This document shows positions 37,477 to 45,459 of a stretch of 64,000 bases of DNA, one piece after another (within the stretch, counting starts at the first letter, position 1; each line of letters opens with the position of its first letter). The notes beneath the pieces were generated by a model. The model made no database searches, was not told the origin of the DNA, and was given only the letters and a program-made list of their open reading frames with translations. Location: positions 1,178,001-1,242,000 of the forward strand of contig NZ_CP126241.1 in assembly GCF_030142075.1 (NCBI RefSeq), written 5' to 3'. The position numbers and the translations under genes are program-made. The stretch is from Arthrobacter sp. zg-Y20. GTDB taxonomy: Bacteria > Actinomycetota > Actinomycetes > Actinomycetales > Micrococcaceae.

Positions 37477-38283
37477 ATGGCGACCTGGCGGAACGCAGTC
37501 CGCATTTCGATTGAGGGCGACGGCCATGTGCAGGAAGATATCTGCGGTTATGCCGGAGCGAGTGCCTGGGTGGTGGACGGTGCGACGCCGCTGCTGCCGC
37601 AGCTCGGACTGCCCGGACCGTCGGACCCCTCCTGGTATGCGCGCCGGCTGGATCTGCTGCTGACCGAAGCCGCCGCGGCTCCGGAGGCCGGGCACGGCGC
37701 CGGATCGGGGGAGCAGGTACTGGCCGATGCACTGGCCCGGATGGATACCCTGGCGCAGGAGGTGGCAGGGGAGGAGCGGGCCCGGTTCCCGTCCGCAGCC
37801 ATCTGTCTGGCGCAGCTGACCGAGGACGGCGTGGAGATCGTGGCCTTGGCGGACTGCCATGCGGTGGTGGAACTCGAGGACGCCTCCCTGGTCCACGTCA
37901 CCCACGAGCCCGCAGACCTGCGGGTGCTGCACTTTGACGATGCCGCAGGCGAACGGGAGCAGTTGATCCGGGACAGGGAGCTGCGCAACACTCCCGGACG
38001 GCTGTGGGTGGCCCGCCGGGAGCCGGAAGCGGCCCGGCATGCCCGCACAGTGCAGCTGCCCGCACCCCGGCGCGTTGTCCTGGCCTCCGACGGCGCGTGG
38101 CGGGCAGTGGACCTGGGCATAGTGGACGGTGCGGGCGGCTTCCTGCACGCCTGCCGCTCCGCCGTCGCCGCGCAGGAGATGCTGCTGGAGCTGCGCCGCC
38201 GGCAGCGTGAAACCGGCGAGAGCGCGGACGACGCAACCCTTATTACCGTGGAACGGATCGACGCAGCAGAAAGGCTCCCGTGA
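37477..38283 (+). CDS. PP2C-like protein
   Basis: The 268-residue protein resembles the PP2C fold: VQEDICGYAGASAWVVDGAT in place of the first metal site, IVALADCHAVVELED, RRVVLASDGAWRAVD and DDATLITVER near the end. These match motifs that bind Mn2+/Mg2+ in protein phosphatases. One acidic metal ligand differs from the canonical DGxG form (VDGAT), so activity is likely but not certain. The start directly follows the phosphotransferase stop (TAGATG), and the oxidoreductase start overlaps its stop, making a three-gene operon. Confidence 0.75.
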   Translation: MATWRNAVRISIEGDGHVQEDICGYAGASAWVVDGATPLLPQLGLPGPSDPSWYARRLDLLLTEAAAAPEAGHGAGSGEQVLADALARMDTLAQEVAGEERARFPSAAICLAQLTEDGVEIVALADCHAVVELEDASLVHVTHEPADLRVLHFDDAAGEREQLIRDRELRNTPGRLWVARREPEAARHARTVQLPAPRRVVLASDGAWRAVDLGIVDGAGGFLHACRSAVAAQEMLLELRRRQRETGESADDATLITVERIDAAERLP

Positions 38284-39383
38284 CCGCAGCGGCAGAACAC
38301 CTCACCTCCGACATCCTGGTTATTGGCGGCGGGATCGCCGGCCTCTCGTTGGCAGCAGAACTTGCTGCCGGCCACGGTGCGGCCGTGGTGCTGGCAGAGG
38401 CTGAACCCACGCTGGGCTACCACACGTCCTCCCGCTCGGCGCGGCAGCTGATCCCCAGCTACGGACCGCAGGTGGTCCAGGACCTGACCCTGCGTACGCT
38501 TGCGCTGATCCGGGCGGCCGAAGCCGGACTGCCGCAGCCCATCCTCACGCCCCGGAGCTTCCTGCTGGTGGGCGATGAAGAAGCCGTGCGGGACCGGGCC
38601 AGCTCGCACATGCATCCCGTGATGCCCGCCGAGGCACTGGCCCTGGCACCGGAATTGAAGCCCGGATCCTTCACGGCCGCAGGTCTGGACACCACCTCGG
38701 TGGCCTGCAATACAGATGCCCTGCTGGAGTACCACCGCGCCCGCCTGCTGGCAGCAGGCGGACAGGTGGTCACCGGCCGGCGGGTCGATGCCGCACGCCG
38801 GGCGGCCGACGGGGCCTGGATGGTTTCGGCCGAGGAGACGCGGTTCACCGCGCCTGTGGTGGTCAACTCAGCCGGAGCATGGGCCGACGGCGTCGCCGGT
38901 CTTTTCGGGGCCCGCCCCCAGGGGCTCACTCCCTACCGGAGGACGGCCGCCGTCGTCGACGTCGAACGGCCGCTGGAGCCGGGAGCGCCCATGGTGGCCG
39001 ACGCCGCAGACCGCTTCTACTACCGGCCCGAAGGCACCCGGGTGCTGATCTCGCCGTCGGAAAGCGAGCCCAGCGTTCCGGAGGACGCCCGGCACCGTCC
39101 GGAGGACGTGCAGGCCCTGATCGACTTGGTGAACAGCGTCACCACCATGGGTATCTCGGCCGTGTTCCGGGCCTGGACCGGGCTGCGGACGGAAGCGGCC
39201 GACGGCGTGCCCGTAGTCGGCTGGGATGCTGCGGTTCCGGGGTTGTTCTGGCTGGCCGGCCAGGGCGGTTACGGCTTCCAAACATCGTCCGCTATTGCCG
39301 AATTGGCAGCCGGAATCATCAGCGGTGCGGCCGGGGAAAACAGTGCCTCCCGGGCCCTCAGCCCCGCCCGGCACAAAGTGTGA
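38280..39383 (+). CDS. FAD-dependent oxidoreductase (DAO family)
   Basis: The GTG overlaps the preceding stop (GTGA). The 367-residue enzyme opens with the dinucleotide-binding DILVIGGGIAGLSLAAELA and ends with a D-amino-acid-oxidase-type C-terminal LFWLAGQGGYGFQTSSAIAEL. A central substrate domain includes HTSSRSARQLIPSYGP. It is likely to oxidise an amino acid or related amine with FAD; the closest group appears to be the glycine/sarcosine-oxidase-like proteins. The substrate is unknown. Confidence 0.9.
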   Translation: MTAAAEHLTSDILVIGGGIAGLSLAAELAAGHGAAVVLAEAEPTLGYHTSSRSARQLIPSYGPQVVQDLTLRTLALIRAAEAGLPQPILTPRSFLLVGDEEAVRDRASSHMHPVMPAEALALAPELKPGSFTAAGLDTTSVACNTDALLEYHRARLLAAGGQVVTGRRVDAARRAADGAWMVSAEETRFTAPVVVNSAGAWADGVAGLFGARPQGLTPYRRTAAVVDVERPLEPGAPMVADAADRFYYRPEGTRVLISPSESEPSVPEDARHRPEDVQALIDLVNSVTTMGISAVFRAWTGLRTEAADGVPVVGWDAAVPGLFWLAGQGGYGFQTSSAIAELAAGIISGAAGENSASRALSPARHKV

Positions 39384-39422
39384 CGAAGATCTCACTGCTT
39401 GGCACGTAACGAATCAGCCAAG

Positions 39423-39449
39423 GGCCGCCCGTATGGTCTTTAGGCGGCC
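39423..39449 (+). other. Hairpin in the 39.4-kb intergenic region
   Basis: A 7-bp stem (GGCCGCC, 39423-39429, with 39443-39449) and a 13-nt loop follow the oxidoreductase operon. No T-run follows. It may end the operon. Confidence 0.4.
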
Positions 39450-39535
39450 GATCGATGCCTAGAGTTGTAGTACCAAGCTTCTCCGGCCGAAACTCCGGAA
39501 CATCTCCAAAATCAGTGCCCGAAAGGTCAGTCTCA

Positions 39536-40462
39536 GTGCCAGAATTCTTGCCGCCAAAAGTCGTTGGTGTGCAGCAGCGTCCGCTCTACATCCGGGTCCG
39601 TTCCATCCTGACAATTCTTAGTACGCTGTGGCTGATTGCGGCCGTCATCGGGCTGGGGTTCTTTTCCGGCGGCACCACCTCCCTGGCCTTCTCACTGATC
39701 CTGCTCTACACCACCGGCGGTGCCCTGCTCGTAGTGGTCTCGGCAATCTACCGGTTCGTCACCCGGGCGGCACGCCAGCGCGTTGAAACCGTTCCCGAAG
39801 ACAACGCCGCAGCCGTTTTCGTTGACACCACCCGGTCTGCCACCGAGGAAATCATGGCCGCGCTGCGGCCTGCAGCTCCTGCCGGCCGCCCCGCCGTGCG
39901 CATGCCGCAGAATGTAGACGCCCTGGACGTGGCCGCAGCCCTCGCGGCACGAACCGCTGCCCTGACCGCAGCCGCCGTGGCAGAGAAGTCCGCTGTCGCC
40001 GCCGCTGCCATGGTTGCGCCGGCCAAGACCGCAACCAAATCGGCGGTCAACAAGTCCGCTACCAAAAAGAAGTCCGGCCCGAAGCAGCCCGCCCAGCCGC
40101 AGAAAGCCCAGGCAGGCAAGTCCCGCCCCGCCGCTTCGCGCGCTGCCGGAAGCCCGGCAAACACTGCACCGAAGAAGACCACCGGAGGCAAGAAGTCCGG
40201 TTCGGCCGGCAAAGGTGCTGGATCCGGTGCCGCTGCAGGAAACGCCAAAGCGTCCGCTGCGCCTTCTCCGGTAAAAGGAGGGGCAACCGGCTCCGCAGGA
40301 ACCGCCGCTGGGAAGGCGCCGCTGATGAACGTTCCGGGAATCCGTACCGCCCAGCAGGATGTATTGCCGCGCCTTTCCGGCGCCCCGGCCTGCGGGCTCA
40401 CGGCAGCCCCGGACCGTGCCGCTACAGTGGCCCGGCTCCGCGAATTGGTTTCGGCGGCCTAA
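39536..40462 (+). CDS. Membrane protein with lysine/alanine-rich tail
   Basis: The GTG at 39536 (MPEFLPPKVVGVQQ) has GAAAGG 9 nt upstream and is taken over earlier in-frame starts at 39455 and 39515. In 308 residues two transmembrane helices lie at about 24-46 and 53-72 (TILSTLWLIAAVIGLGFF, FSLILLYTTGGALLVVVSAI). The remainder is a long, cytoplasmic, Ala/Lys/Gly/Pro-rich segment resembling histone-like tails (KSATKKKSGPKQP). A short C-terminal conserved piece follows. It may bind DNA or RNA at the membrane. It is not a known family to me. Confidence 0.75.
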   Translation: MPEFLPPKVVGVQQRPLYIRVRSILTILSTLWLIAAVIGLGFFSGGTTSLAFSLILLYTTGGALLVVVSAIYRFVTRAARQRVETVPEDNAAAVFVDTTRSATEEIMAALRPAAPAGRPAVRMPQNVDALDVAAALAARTAALTAAAVAEKSAVAAAAMVAPAKTATKSAVNKSATKKKSGPKQPAQPQKAQAGKSRPAASRAAGSPANTAPKKTTGGKKSGSAGKGAGSGAAAGNAKASAAPSPVKGGATGSAGTAAGKAPLMNVPGIRTAQQDVLPRLSGAPACGLTAAPDRAATVARLRELVSAA

Positions 40463-40604
40463 GCGCGCAGCACAGTCCCGGACCCCTTCGGATACTCAGG
40501 TAGTTGTCAGGTTCTCTTCAGCACCTACCCAGACGGGCCGCTTATCGTAATTAGTACCTCATAAGGGTGCGAGTGATGAATGGACCGAGTAGTGACCGGT
40601 CCGG

Positions 40605-40660
40605 ACGCCGGCAGACTAGGGTTGTTTCCCCCAACCAACCCCAAGTCTGCCGGCGTTTTC
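40605..40660 (+). terminator. Rho-independent terminator (or sRNA end)
   Basis: A 13-bp stem (ACGCCGGCAGACT, 40605-40617, with 40644-40656) carries a large loop that can itself pair (GGGTTG with CAACC) and is followed by TTTTCCTTTT. It lies 140 bp behind the membrane gene and opposite the acylphosphatase gene. Confidence 0.75.
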
Positions 40661-40717
40661 CTTTTAACTTCTGGTTCCCCGGGGCTTACCTATGGGGGCA
40701 GGCCCGGTGCCGGGAAC

Positions 40718-41008
40718 CTATTGTGCCCGGAACTCCCGGAATTCCGCGGTGGCCTCGGAAAACCGTTCTTCCACCCCGGTTACCGCCCCGGGCGCCTCGG
40801 GACCCTGAAGGAATGCCCGCAGTCCGTCCAGGGCCGGGCCGCTGCCCTCGGCAATCACCAGTACCGAGCCGTCCCGGTTATTGGACACCACTCCCGTGAG
40901 GCCAAGCCGCGTGGCCTGCTGCATGGTCCGGTAGCGGAATCCCACTCCCTGCACCTCACCGGTGACGACGGCGGTAAGCCGGCGGGTCTGTTCCTGTTCC
41001 TGATTCAT
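40718..41008 (-). CDS. acyP: Acylphosphatase
   Basis: The ATG at 41008 gives 96 residues, the usual acylphosphatase size; an N-terminal extension to 41164 is rejected. The signature TGEVQGVGFRYRTMQQAT provides the catalytic arginine (R in GFRYR) and GVVSNNRDGSVLVIAEG the asparagine. It hydrolyses acyl phosphates such as 1,3-bisphosphoglycerate in the cytoplasm. It lies 28 bp behind hutH on the same strand. Confidence 0.95.
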   Translation of the reverse strand: MNQEQEQTRRLTAVVTGEVQGVGFRYRTMQQATRLGLTGVVSNNRDGSVLVIAEGSGPALDGLRAFLQGPEAPGAVTGVEERFSEATAEFREFRAQ

Positions 41009-41036
41009 CCGCCCAGCGTAGTCCCGGCGGAGCAGC

Positions 41037-42605
41037 TCACAGCAGGCCGGCTCCGATCCGTTCCTCCGCAGCGGCCAGCAAAGAGCCGTCGTCGACCAGG
41101 ACCCGCACCGCTTCAATCTCGGGTGCCAGGTAACGGTCCGGGCCCGGCCCCGGAACCACGGCACGGATGGCAGAGCGCACGGCCGTAACGGCAGGAGCCG
41201 AACGAGGGGCGGCCAGACCGCCGTCGCGCATGTCCAGGGCCCGGGCCGAGGTCAGCAGTTCGATGGCCAGCACCCGGGTCAGTCCGTCCAGGGAGCGGCG
41301 CAGCTTCAGGCCGGCCGCCCAGCCCATGGACACGTGGTCCTCCTGCATGGCGGAGGAAGGAATAGAGTCAACCGAAGCGGGCACGGCCAGGCGCTTGAGT
41401 TCGGACACGATGCCGGCCTGCGTGTACTGGGCGATCATGTGGCCGGAATCCACTCCCGGATCATGGGCCAGGAAGGCGTTGAGGCCATGGCTGCGGGACC
41501 GGTCCAGGAAACGGTCGGTGCGCCGCTCGCTCATGGACGCCACGTCCGCAACGGCGATGGCCAGGAAATCCAGCACATAGGCTACCGGGGCGCCGTGGAA
41601 GTTGCCGTTCGATTCCAGCCGTCCGTCCACGGTCACCACGGGGTTGTCGATGGCCGAGGCACGCTCCGCGCCAGCCACCGATTCGGCGTGGCCCAGGGTG
41701 GACCGGGCCGCGCCGTGCACCTGCGGGGCGCAGCGCAGCGAGTAGGCATCCTGCACCCGGGTGAAGCCGCCGGTCTTCTGTTCTTCGATCAGGGCCGACC
41801 CGGCCAGGACCGCCCGGATGTTCGCGGCGGACTCGCCCTGTCCGGACTGGGGCCGCAGCGCCTGGAGGTCCGCAGCGAACACGGCATCGCTGCCCAGCAA
41901 CCCCTCAACGCTCATTGCCGCCGCCAGGTCCGCGATGGCCAGCAGCCGGTGCAGGTCCGCAATAGCCAGCGTCAGCATCCCCAGCATGCCGTCGGTGCCG
42001 TTGATCAGCGCCAGGCCTTCCTTTTCCTGCAGCAGGACCGGTTCCAGGCCGGCCTCGGCCAAACCCGCGGCTGCGGGAACCAGGCGGCCGTCCCGGGTGC
42101 GGACCTCGCCCTCGCCCATCAGCGCCAGGGCGCAGTGGGACAGGGGCGCCAGGTCGCCGGAGCATCCCAGTGAGCCGTACTCACCCACCACGGGGGTGAT
42201 CCCGGCATTCAGGAGACCGGCATAGGCGAGCGCCACCTCCGGGCGGACGCCGGTGCGGCCGGTGGCCAAGGTGGAGAGGCGGTTGAGCATCAAGGCCCGG
42301 ATGACCTCGCGGTCCACTTCCGCACCGGACGACGCCGCATGGCTGCGGATCAGGGAGCGCTGCAGCTGGGTGCGCTGCTCCGGCGGGATCTGCTTGACCG
42401 CCAGGGCGCCAAAACCGGTGGATACCCCGTAATGCGGTTTCTCGTCTGCGGCGAGGCTTTCAATCACACCGCGTGAGGATGCCATCGCGGCCAGGGCCTC
42501 GGGGGAGAGGGCAACCTCTGCGCCCCCGCGGGCCACGGCCACGATGTCTCCGCCGCTCAGCGGACCGGCCCCCAGTTCAACGGCCGCCCGGGAAATGATG
42601 TCCAT
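41037..42605 (-). CDS. hutH: Histidine ammonia-lyase HutH
   Basis: The ATG at 42605 (MDIISRAAVELG) is preceded by GGAG and gives 522 residues, close to the family length of about 510. The motifs are YGVSTGFGALA at the N-terminus, GEYGSLGCSGDLAPLSH at the MIO cofactor site, NGTDGMLG and a QEDHVSMGWAA stretch. It removes ammonia from L-histidine to make urocanate, the first step of histidine degradation. The MIO triad reads Cys-Ser-Gly at 148-150 in place of the usual Ala-Ser-Gly. The gene diverges from the IclR regulator. Confidence 0.95.
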   Translation of the reverse strand: MDIISRAAVELGAGPLSGGDIVAVARGGAEVALSPEALAAMASSRGVIESLAADEKPHYGVSTGFGALAVKQIPPEQRTQLQRSLIRSHAASSGAEVDREVIRALMLNRLSTLATGRTGVRPEVALAYAGLLNAGITPVVGEYGSLGCSGDLAPLSHCALALMGEGEVRTRDGRLVPAAAGLAEAGLEPVLLQEKEGLALINGTDGMLGMLTLAIADLHRLLAIADLAAAMSVEGLLGSDAVFAADLQALRPQSGQGESAANIRAVLAGSALIEEQKTGGFTRVQDAYSLRCAPQVHGAARSTLGHAESVAGAERASAIDNPVVTVDGRLESNGNFHGAPVAYVLDFLAIAVADVASMSERRTDRFLDRSRSHGLNAFLAHDPGVDSGHMIAQYTQAGIVSELKRLAVPASVDSIPSSAMQEDHVSMGWAAGLKLRRSLDGLTRVLAIELLTSARALDMRDGGLAAPRSAPAVTAVRSAIRAVVPGPGPDRYLAPEIEAVRVLVDDGSLLAAAEERIGAGLL

Positions 42606-42608
42606 GTA

Positions 42609-42636
42609 TCTCCGTCCTCGCGGAGAAAACTCTCCG
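42609..42636 (-). promoter_or_regulatory. Alternating hairpins in the hutH leader
   Basis: In the hutH transcript three six-base segments read CGGAGA (42636-42631), TCTCCG (42626-42621) and CGGAGA (42614-42609). The middle one can pair with either neighbour. Pairing with the last hides the GGAG ribosome site of hutH; pairing with the first frees it. This is a candidate translational switch. Confidence 0.4.
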
Positions 42637-42752
42637 TCATCCACAGTGCCGGGGCATTCCTGTCCCGGCACCTCTGTTCCAGCATGCCTGTACCGGCACC
42701 TCTATCCCAGCACCAGTTCGGTGCCGAGCCTACCTCCGGGCAGGATTGTGTT

Positions 42753-42766
42753 TCTGGGATACCAGA
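42753..42766. promoter_or_regulatory. Candidate IclR operator in the hutH/iclR intergenic region
   Basis: The palindrome TCTGGGATACCAGA matches the palindrome before hutU (43697-43712). It lies 8 bp upstream of the TAGACT -10 box (42775-42780) of the regulator gene, so a bound protein would block the -35 region (autorepression). Confidence 0.65.
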
Positions 42767-42786
42767 CGCTGCCCTAGACTCGGCGC

Positions 42787-43611
42787 ATGTCCGCCAGCTA
42801 TTCGCGCGTCCAGGTTCCCGCTGCGGCCCAGGTCCTGGCCATCCTCCGTTATCTGGGTACCCAGGCCGGGCCGGTGAGTGCCGCCGCCGTCGCCCGGGAC
42901 CTGTCCCTGCCGCGGTCCACCACGTACCACCTGCTCGCCGCCCTGGCCGCGGACGGTTTCGCCGTCCACCTGCCCGAGGAACGCAAGTACGCCCTGGGTG
43001 CCACCGCCCACGAGTTGGGGACCGGCTATGCCAGGCAGGCACCGCTGCAGCGTATCGGACGGTTTCCGCTGCGGAAACTGGCCGCGCAGTGCCGCGCTAC
43101 AGCGCATCTGGCGGTGCTGCAGGGCACCGATGTGATCTATGTGGTCGAAGAACGGGCGCCCCGGCAGCCACCGCTCGTGACCGACGCCGGTGTGCGGCTT
43201 CCGGCCCACCGCACCGCCAGCGGCAGGGCGCTGCTGGGGCAGATGACCGGTGCCCAGCTCAGGGCGCTGTATCCGGATCCTGCGGCGGTGCGTTCCTCCC
43301 GCGCCGGTGGAACGGGCCTGCCCGGCCTGCTGGCACAGATGCGGGAGCGCGGTTATGCCTGGGAAGAGAACGAGGTTACGGAGGGATTCTCCTCCCTTGC
43401 CGTGCCGGTGCTGGACCGGGCCGGACACGCCGTTGCCAGCGTTACCGTGACCGCAGACAACCGGGACCACGCTCCGGCTGGCCGGACGGACGGGGAAACG
43501 GCGGAGGGAACCGGTGGCAGCCTGGCCGTTCTGGCCGAACGCCACCTGCCGGGCCTAACCCGCTGCGCTGCCGAAATTTCCCGGCGGCTGGGCGGCACCG
43601 CCAGGGCCTAG
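42787..43611 (+). CDS. IclR-family transcriptional regulator (histidine-utilisation)
   Basis: The 274-residue protein has an N-terminal winged helix-turn-helix (VSAAAVARDLSLPRSTTYHLL) and a C-terminal IclR effector domain (TAHLAVLQGTDVIYVVEER, LPAHRTASGRALLGQM, GYAWEENEVTEGFSSLAVPV). It is encoded between divergent hutH and downstream hutU, and matching palindromes precede both the regulator and hutU. It is therefore the likely regulator of the hut genes, sensing urocanate or histidine. The ATG lies at leaderless distance from TAGACT. Confidence 0.92.
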   Translation: MSASYSRVQVPAAAQVLAILRYLGTQAGPVSAAAVARDLSLPRSTTYHLLAALAADGFAVHLPEERKYALGATAHELGTGYARQAPLQRIGRFPLRKLAAQCRATAHLAVLQGTDVIYVVEERAPRQPPLVTDAGVRLPAHRTASGRALLGQMTGAQLRALYPDPAAVRSSRAGGTGLPGLLAQMRERGYAWEENEVTEGFSSLAVPVLDRAGHAVASVTVTADNRDHAPAGRTDGETAEGTGGSLAVLAERHLPGLTRCAAEISRRLGGTARA

Positions 43612-43662
43612 CTGCCGGGACCTAGCTGCCGGGACCTAGCTGCCGGAACGTAGCTCCCGGGA
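43607..43662 (+). repeat. Four 14-bp tandem repeats beginning at a stop codon
   Basis: The units read CCTAGCTGCCGGGA (twice), CCTAGCTGCCGGAA and CGTAGCTCCCGGGA. The TAG that ends the regulator lies in the first unit. The array separates the regulator from the hutU promoter. Confidence 0.85.
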
Positions 43663-43696
43663 CCGGCTGGGACGGGTCGAGGGCCAGCCTGGACGG

Positions 43697-43712
43697 GTCT
43701 GGGATCCCAGAC
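43697..43712. promoter_or_regulatory. Candidate IclR operator upstream of hutU
   Basis: GTCTGGGATCCCAGAC is a perfect 16-bp palindrome, 52 bp before the hutU ATG and about 39 bp upstream of a -10-like TACGGT. It shares its core TCTGGGAT-CCAGA with the site at 42753-42766. The position upstream of -35 would suit activation. Confidence 0.7.
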
Positions 43713-43764
43713 ATTGCCGCCGGAGCAGCGCCCGGTCCGGGCCCCCTCGGTTACGGTCGGGGCT

Positions 43765-45450
43765 ATGGCAACCACCTCCGATCCGGCCCGGCTGATCCGG
43801 GCACCGCGCGGCACCGCACTGACGGCCAAGAGCTGGCAGACCGAGGCGCCCCTGCGCATGCTGATGAACAACCTGGACCCCGAAGTGGCCGAACGGCCTG
43901 CAGACCTGGTGGTCTACGGCGGTACCGGCCGGGCAGCGCGCAGCTGGGAAGCCTATGACGCGATCATCCGCACCCTGGCCACGCTGGCGGATGACGAGAC
44001 CATGCTGGTCCAGTCCGGCAAACCCGTAGGCGTGTTCCGCACCCACGAGTGGGCACCGCGGGTCCTGATCGCCAACTCCAACCTGGTGGGGGACTGGGCC
44101 ACCTGGCCAGAGTTCCGCCGGCTGGAGGCTGAGGGGCTGATGATGTACGGGCAGATGACTGCCGGATCCTGGATCTACATCGGCACCCAGGGCATCCTGC
44201 AGGGCACCTACGAGACCTTCGGCGCCGTCGCCCGCAAACTGTTCAAGGATGAAAACGCCACCCTGGCCGGCACCCTGACCCTGACCGGCGGCTGCGGCGG
44301 CATGGGCGGTGCCCAGCCGCTGGCAGTGACCCTGAACGGGGGAGCGGTGCTGATTGTCGACGTCGACGAAACCCGCCTCCGCCGCCGGGCCGGCAAGCGG
44401 TACCTGCAGGAGGTGGAGACGGACCTGGACACCGCCGTCGCCAAGGTGATGGCAGCCAAGGCGGAGAAGCGGGCGCTGTCCGTGGGGCTGGTGGGAAACG
44501 CCGCGGAAGTCTTCGAAGAACTGCTGCGCCGGCAGCAGGCCGGGGAGATCAGCGTGGACATCGTCACGGACCAGACCTCCGCACACGATCCGCTGAGCTA
44601 CCTGCCGGCCGGAATGCCAGTGGAACACTGGGCCGCGGAGGCTGCTGCGGACCCCGAGGGCTTCACCAAGAAGGCCCGCGAATCCATGGCCCGCCATGTT
44701 GCTGCCATGGTCGGTTTCCAAGACGCCGGTGCCGAGGTGTTCGACTACGGCAACTCCATCCGCGACGAGGCACGCCAGGGCGGTTATGCCCGTGCGTTTG
44801 AGTTTCCGGGCTTCGTTCCCGCCTACATCCGCCCGCTCTTCTGCGAGGGGATGGGACCGTTCCGCTGGGTGGCGCTCTCCGGTGATCCGCAGGACATTGC
44901 GGTCACGGACGCGGCCATGAAGGAGCTCTTCCCGGAGAACACCCGCCTGCACCGCTGGCTCGACGCCGCCGCGGAGCACGTCGAGTTCGAAGGGCTGCCC
45001 GCCCGCATCTGCTGGCTGGGCTACGGGGACCGGGCCAAGGCCGGATTGCTGTTCAACTCCCTGGTCGCCGAAGGCAAGGTCAGCGCCCCGATCGTCATTG
45101 GCCGCGACCACCTGGATTCCGGTTCGGTTGCGTCCCCATACCGGGAGACCGAGGCCATGGCGGACGGGTCAGACGCCGTCGCGGACTGGCCCCTGCTCAA
45201 CGCCCTGCTCAACACGGCCTCCGGGGCCACCTGGGTGTCACTGCACCACGGCGGCGGCGTGGGCATCGGCCGGTCCATCCACGCCGGCCAGGTGGGCGTG
45301 GCCGACGGCACCGAGTTGGCCGCCCGGAAGCTGGAAACGCTGCTGACCAATGATCCGGGTACCGGGGTGATCCGCCACGCCGACGCCGGGTACGACCAGG
45401 CGAACCGGGTTGCCGCGGAGCGCGGTATCCGGATCCCCATGAACGAATAG
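43765..45450 (+). CDS. hutU: Urocanate hydratase (urocanase) HutU
   Basis: The ATG at 43765 ([20 protein letters not shown]) is chosen over an upstream 17-codon extension that would span the promoter. The 561-residue protein is typical of HutU: it has [40 protein letters not shown] for NAD+ binding, and [17 protein letters not shown] and [17 protein letters not shown] motifs. It hydrates urocanate to imidazolone propionate using tightly bound NAD+. It leads the operon hutU-M20-hutF-hutI. Confidence 0.96.
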   Translation: MATTSDPARLIRAPRGTALTAKSWQTEAPLRMLMNNLDPEVAERPADLVVYGGTGRAARSWEAYDAIIRTLATLADDETMLVQSGKPVGVFRTHEWAPRVLIANSNLVGDWATWPEFRRLEAEGLMMYGQMTAGSWIYIGTQGILQGTYETFGAVARKLFKDENATLAGTLTLTGGCGGMGGAQPLAVTLNGGAVLIVDVDETRLRRRAGKRYLQEVETDLDTAVAKVMAAKAEKRALSVGLVGNAAEVFEELLRRQQAGEISVDIVTDQTSAHDPLSYLPAGMPVEHWAAEAAADPEGFTKKARESMARHVAAMVGFQDAGAEVFDYGNSIRDEARQGGYARAFEFPGFVPAYIRPLFCEGMGPFRWVALSGDPQDIAVTDAAMKELFPENTRLHRWLDAAAEHVEFEGLPARICWLGYGDRAKAGLLFNSLVAEGKVSAPIVIGRDHLDSGSVASPYRETEAMADGSDAVADWPLLNALLNTASGATWVSLHHGGGVGIGRSIHAGQVGVADGTELAARKLETLLTNDPGTGVIRHADAGYDQANRVAAERGIRIPMNE

Positions 45451-45459
45451 GCCGGGCCG

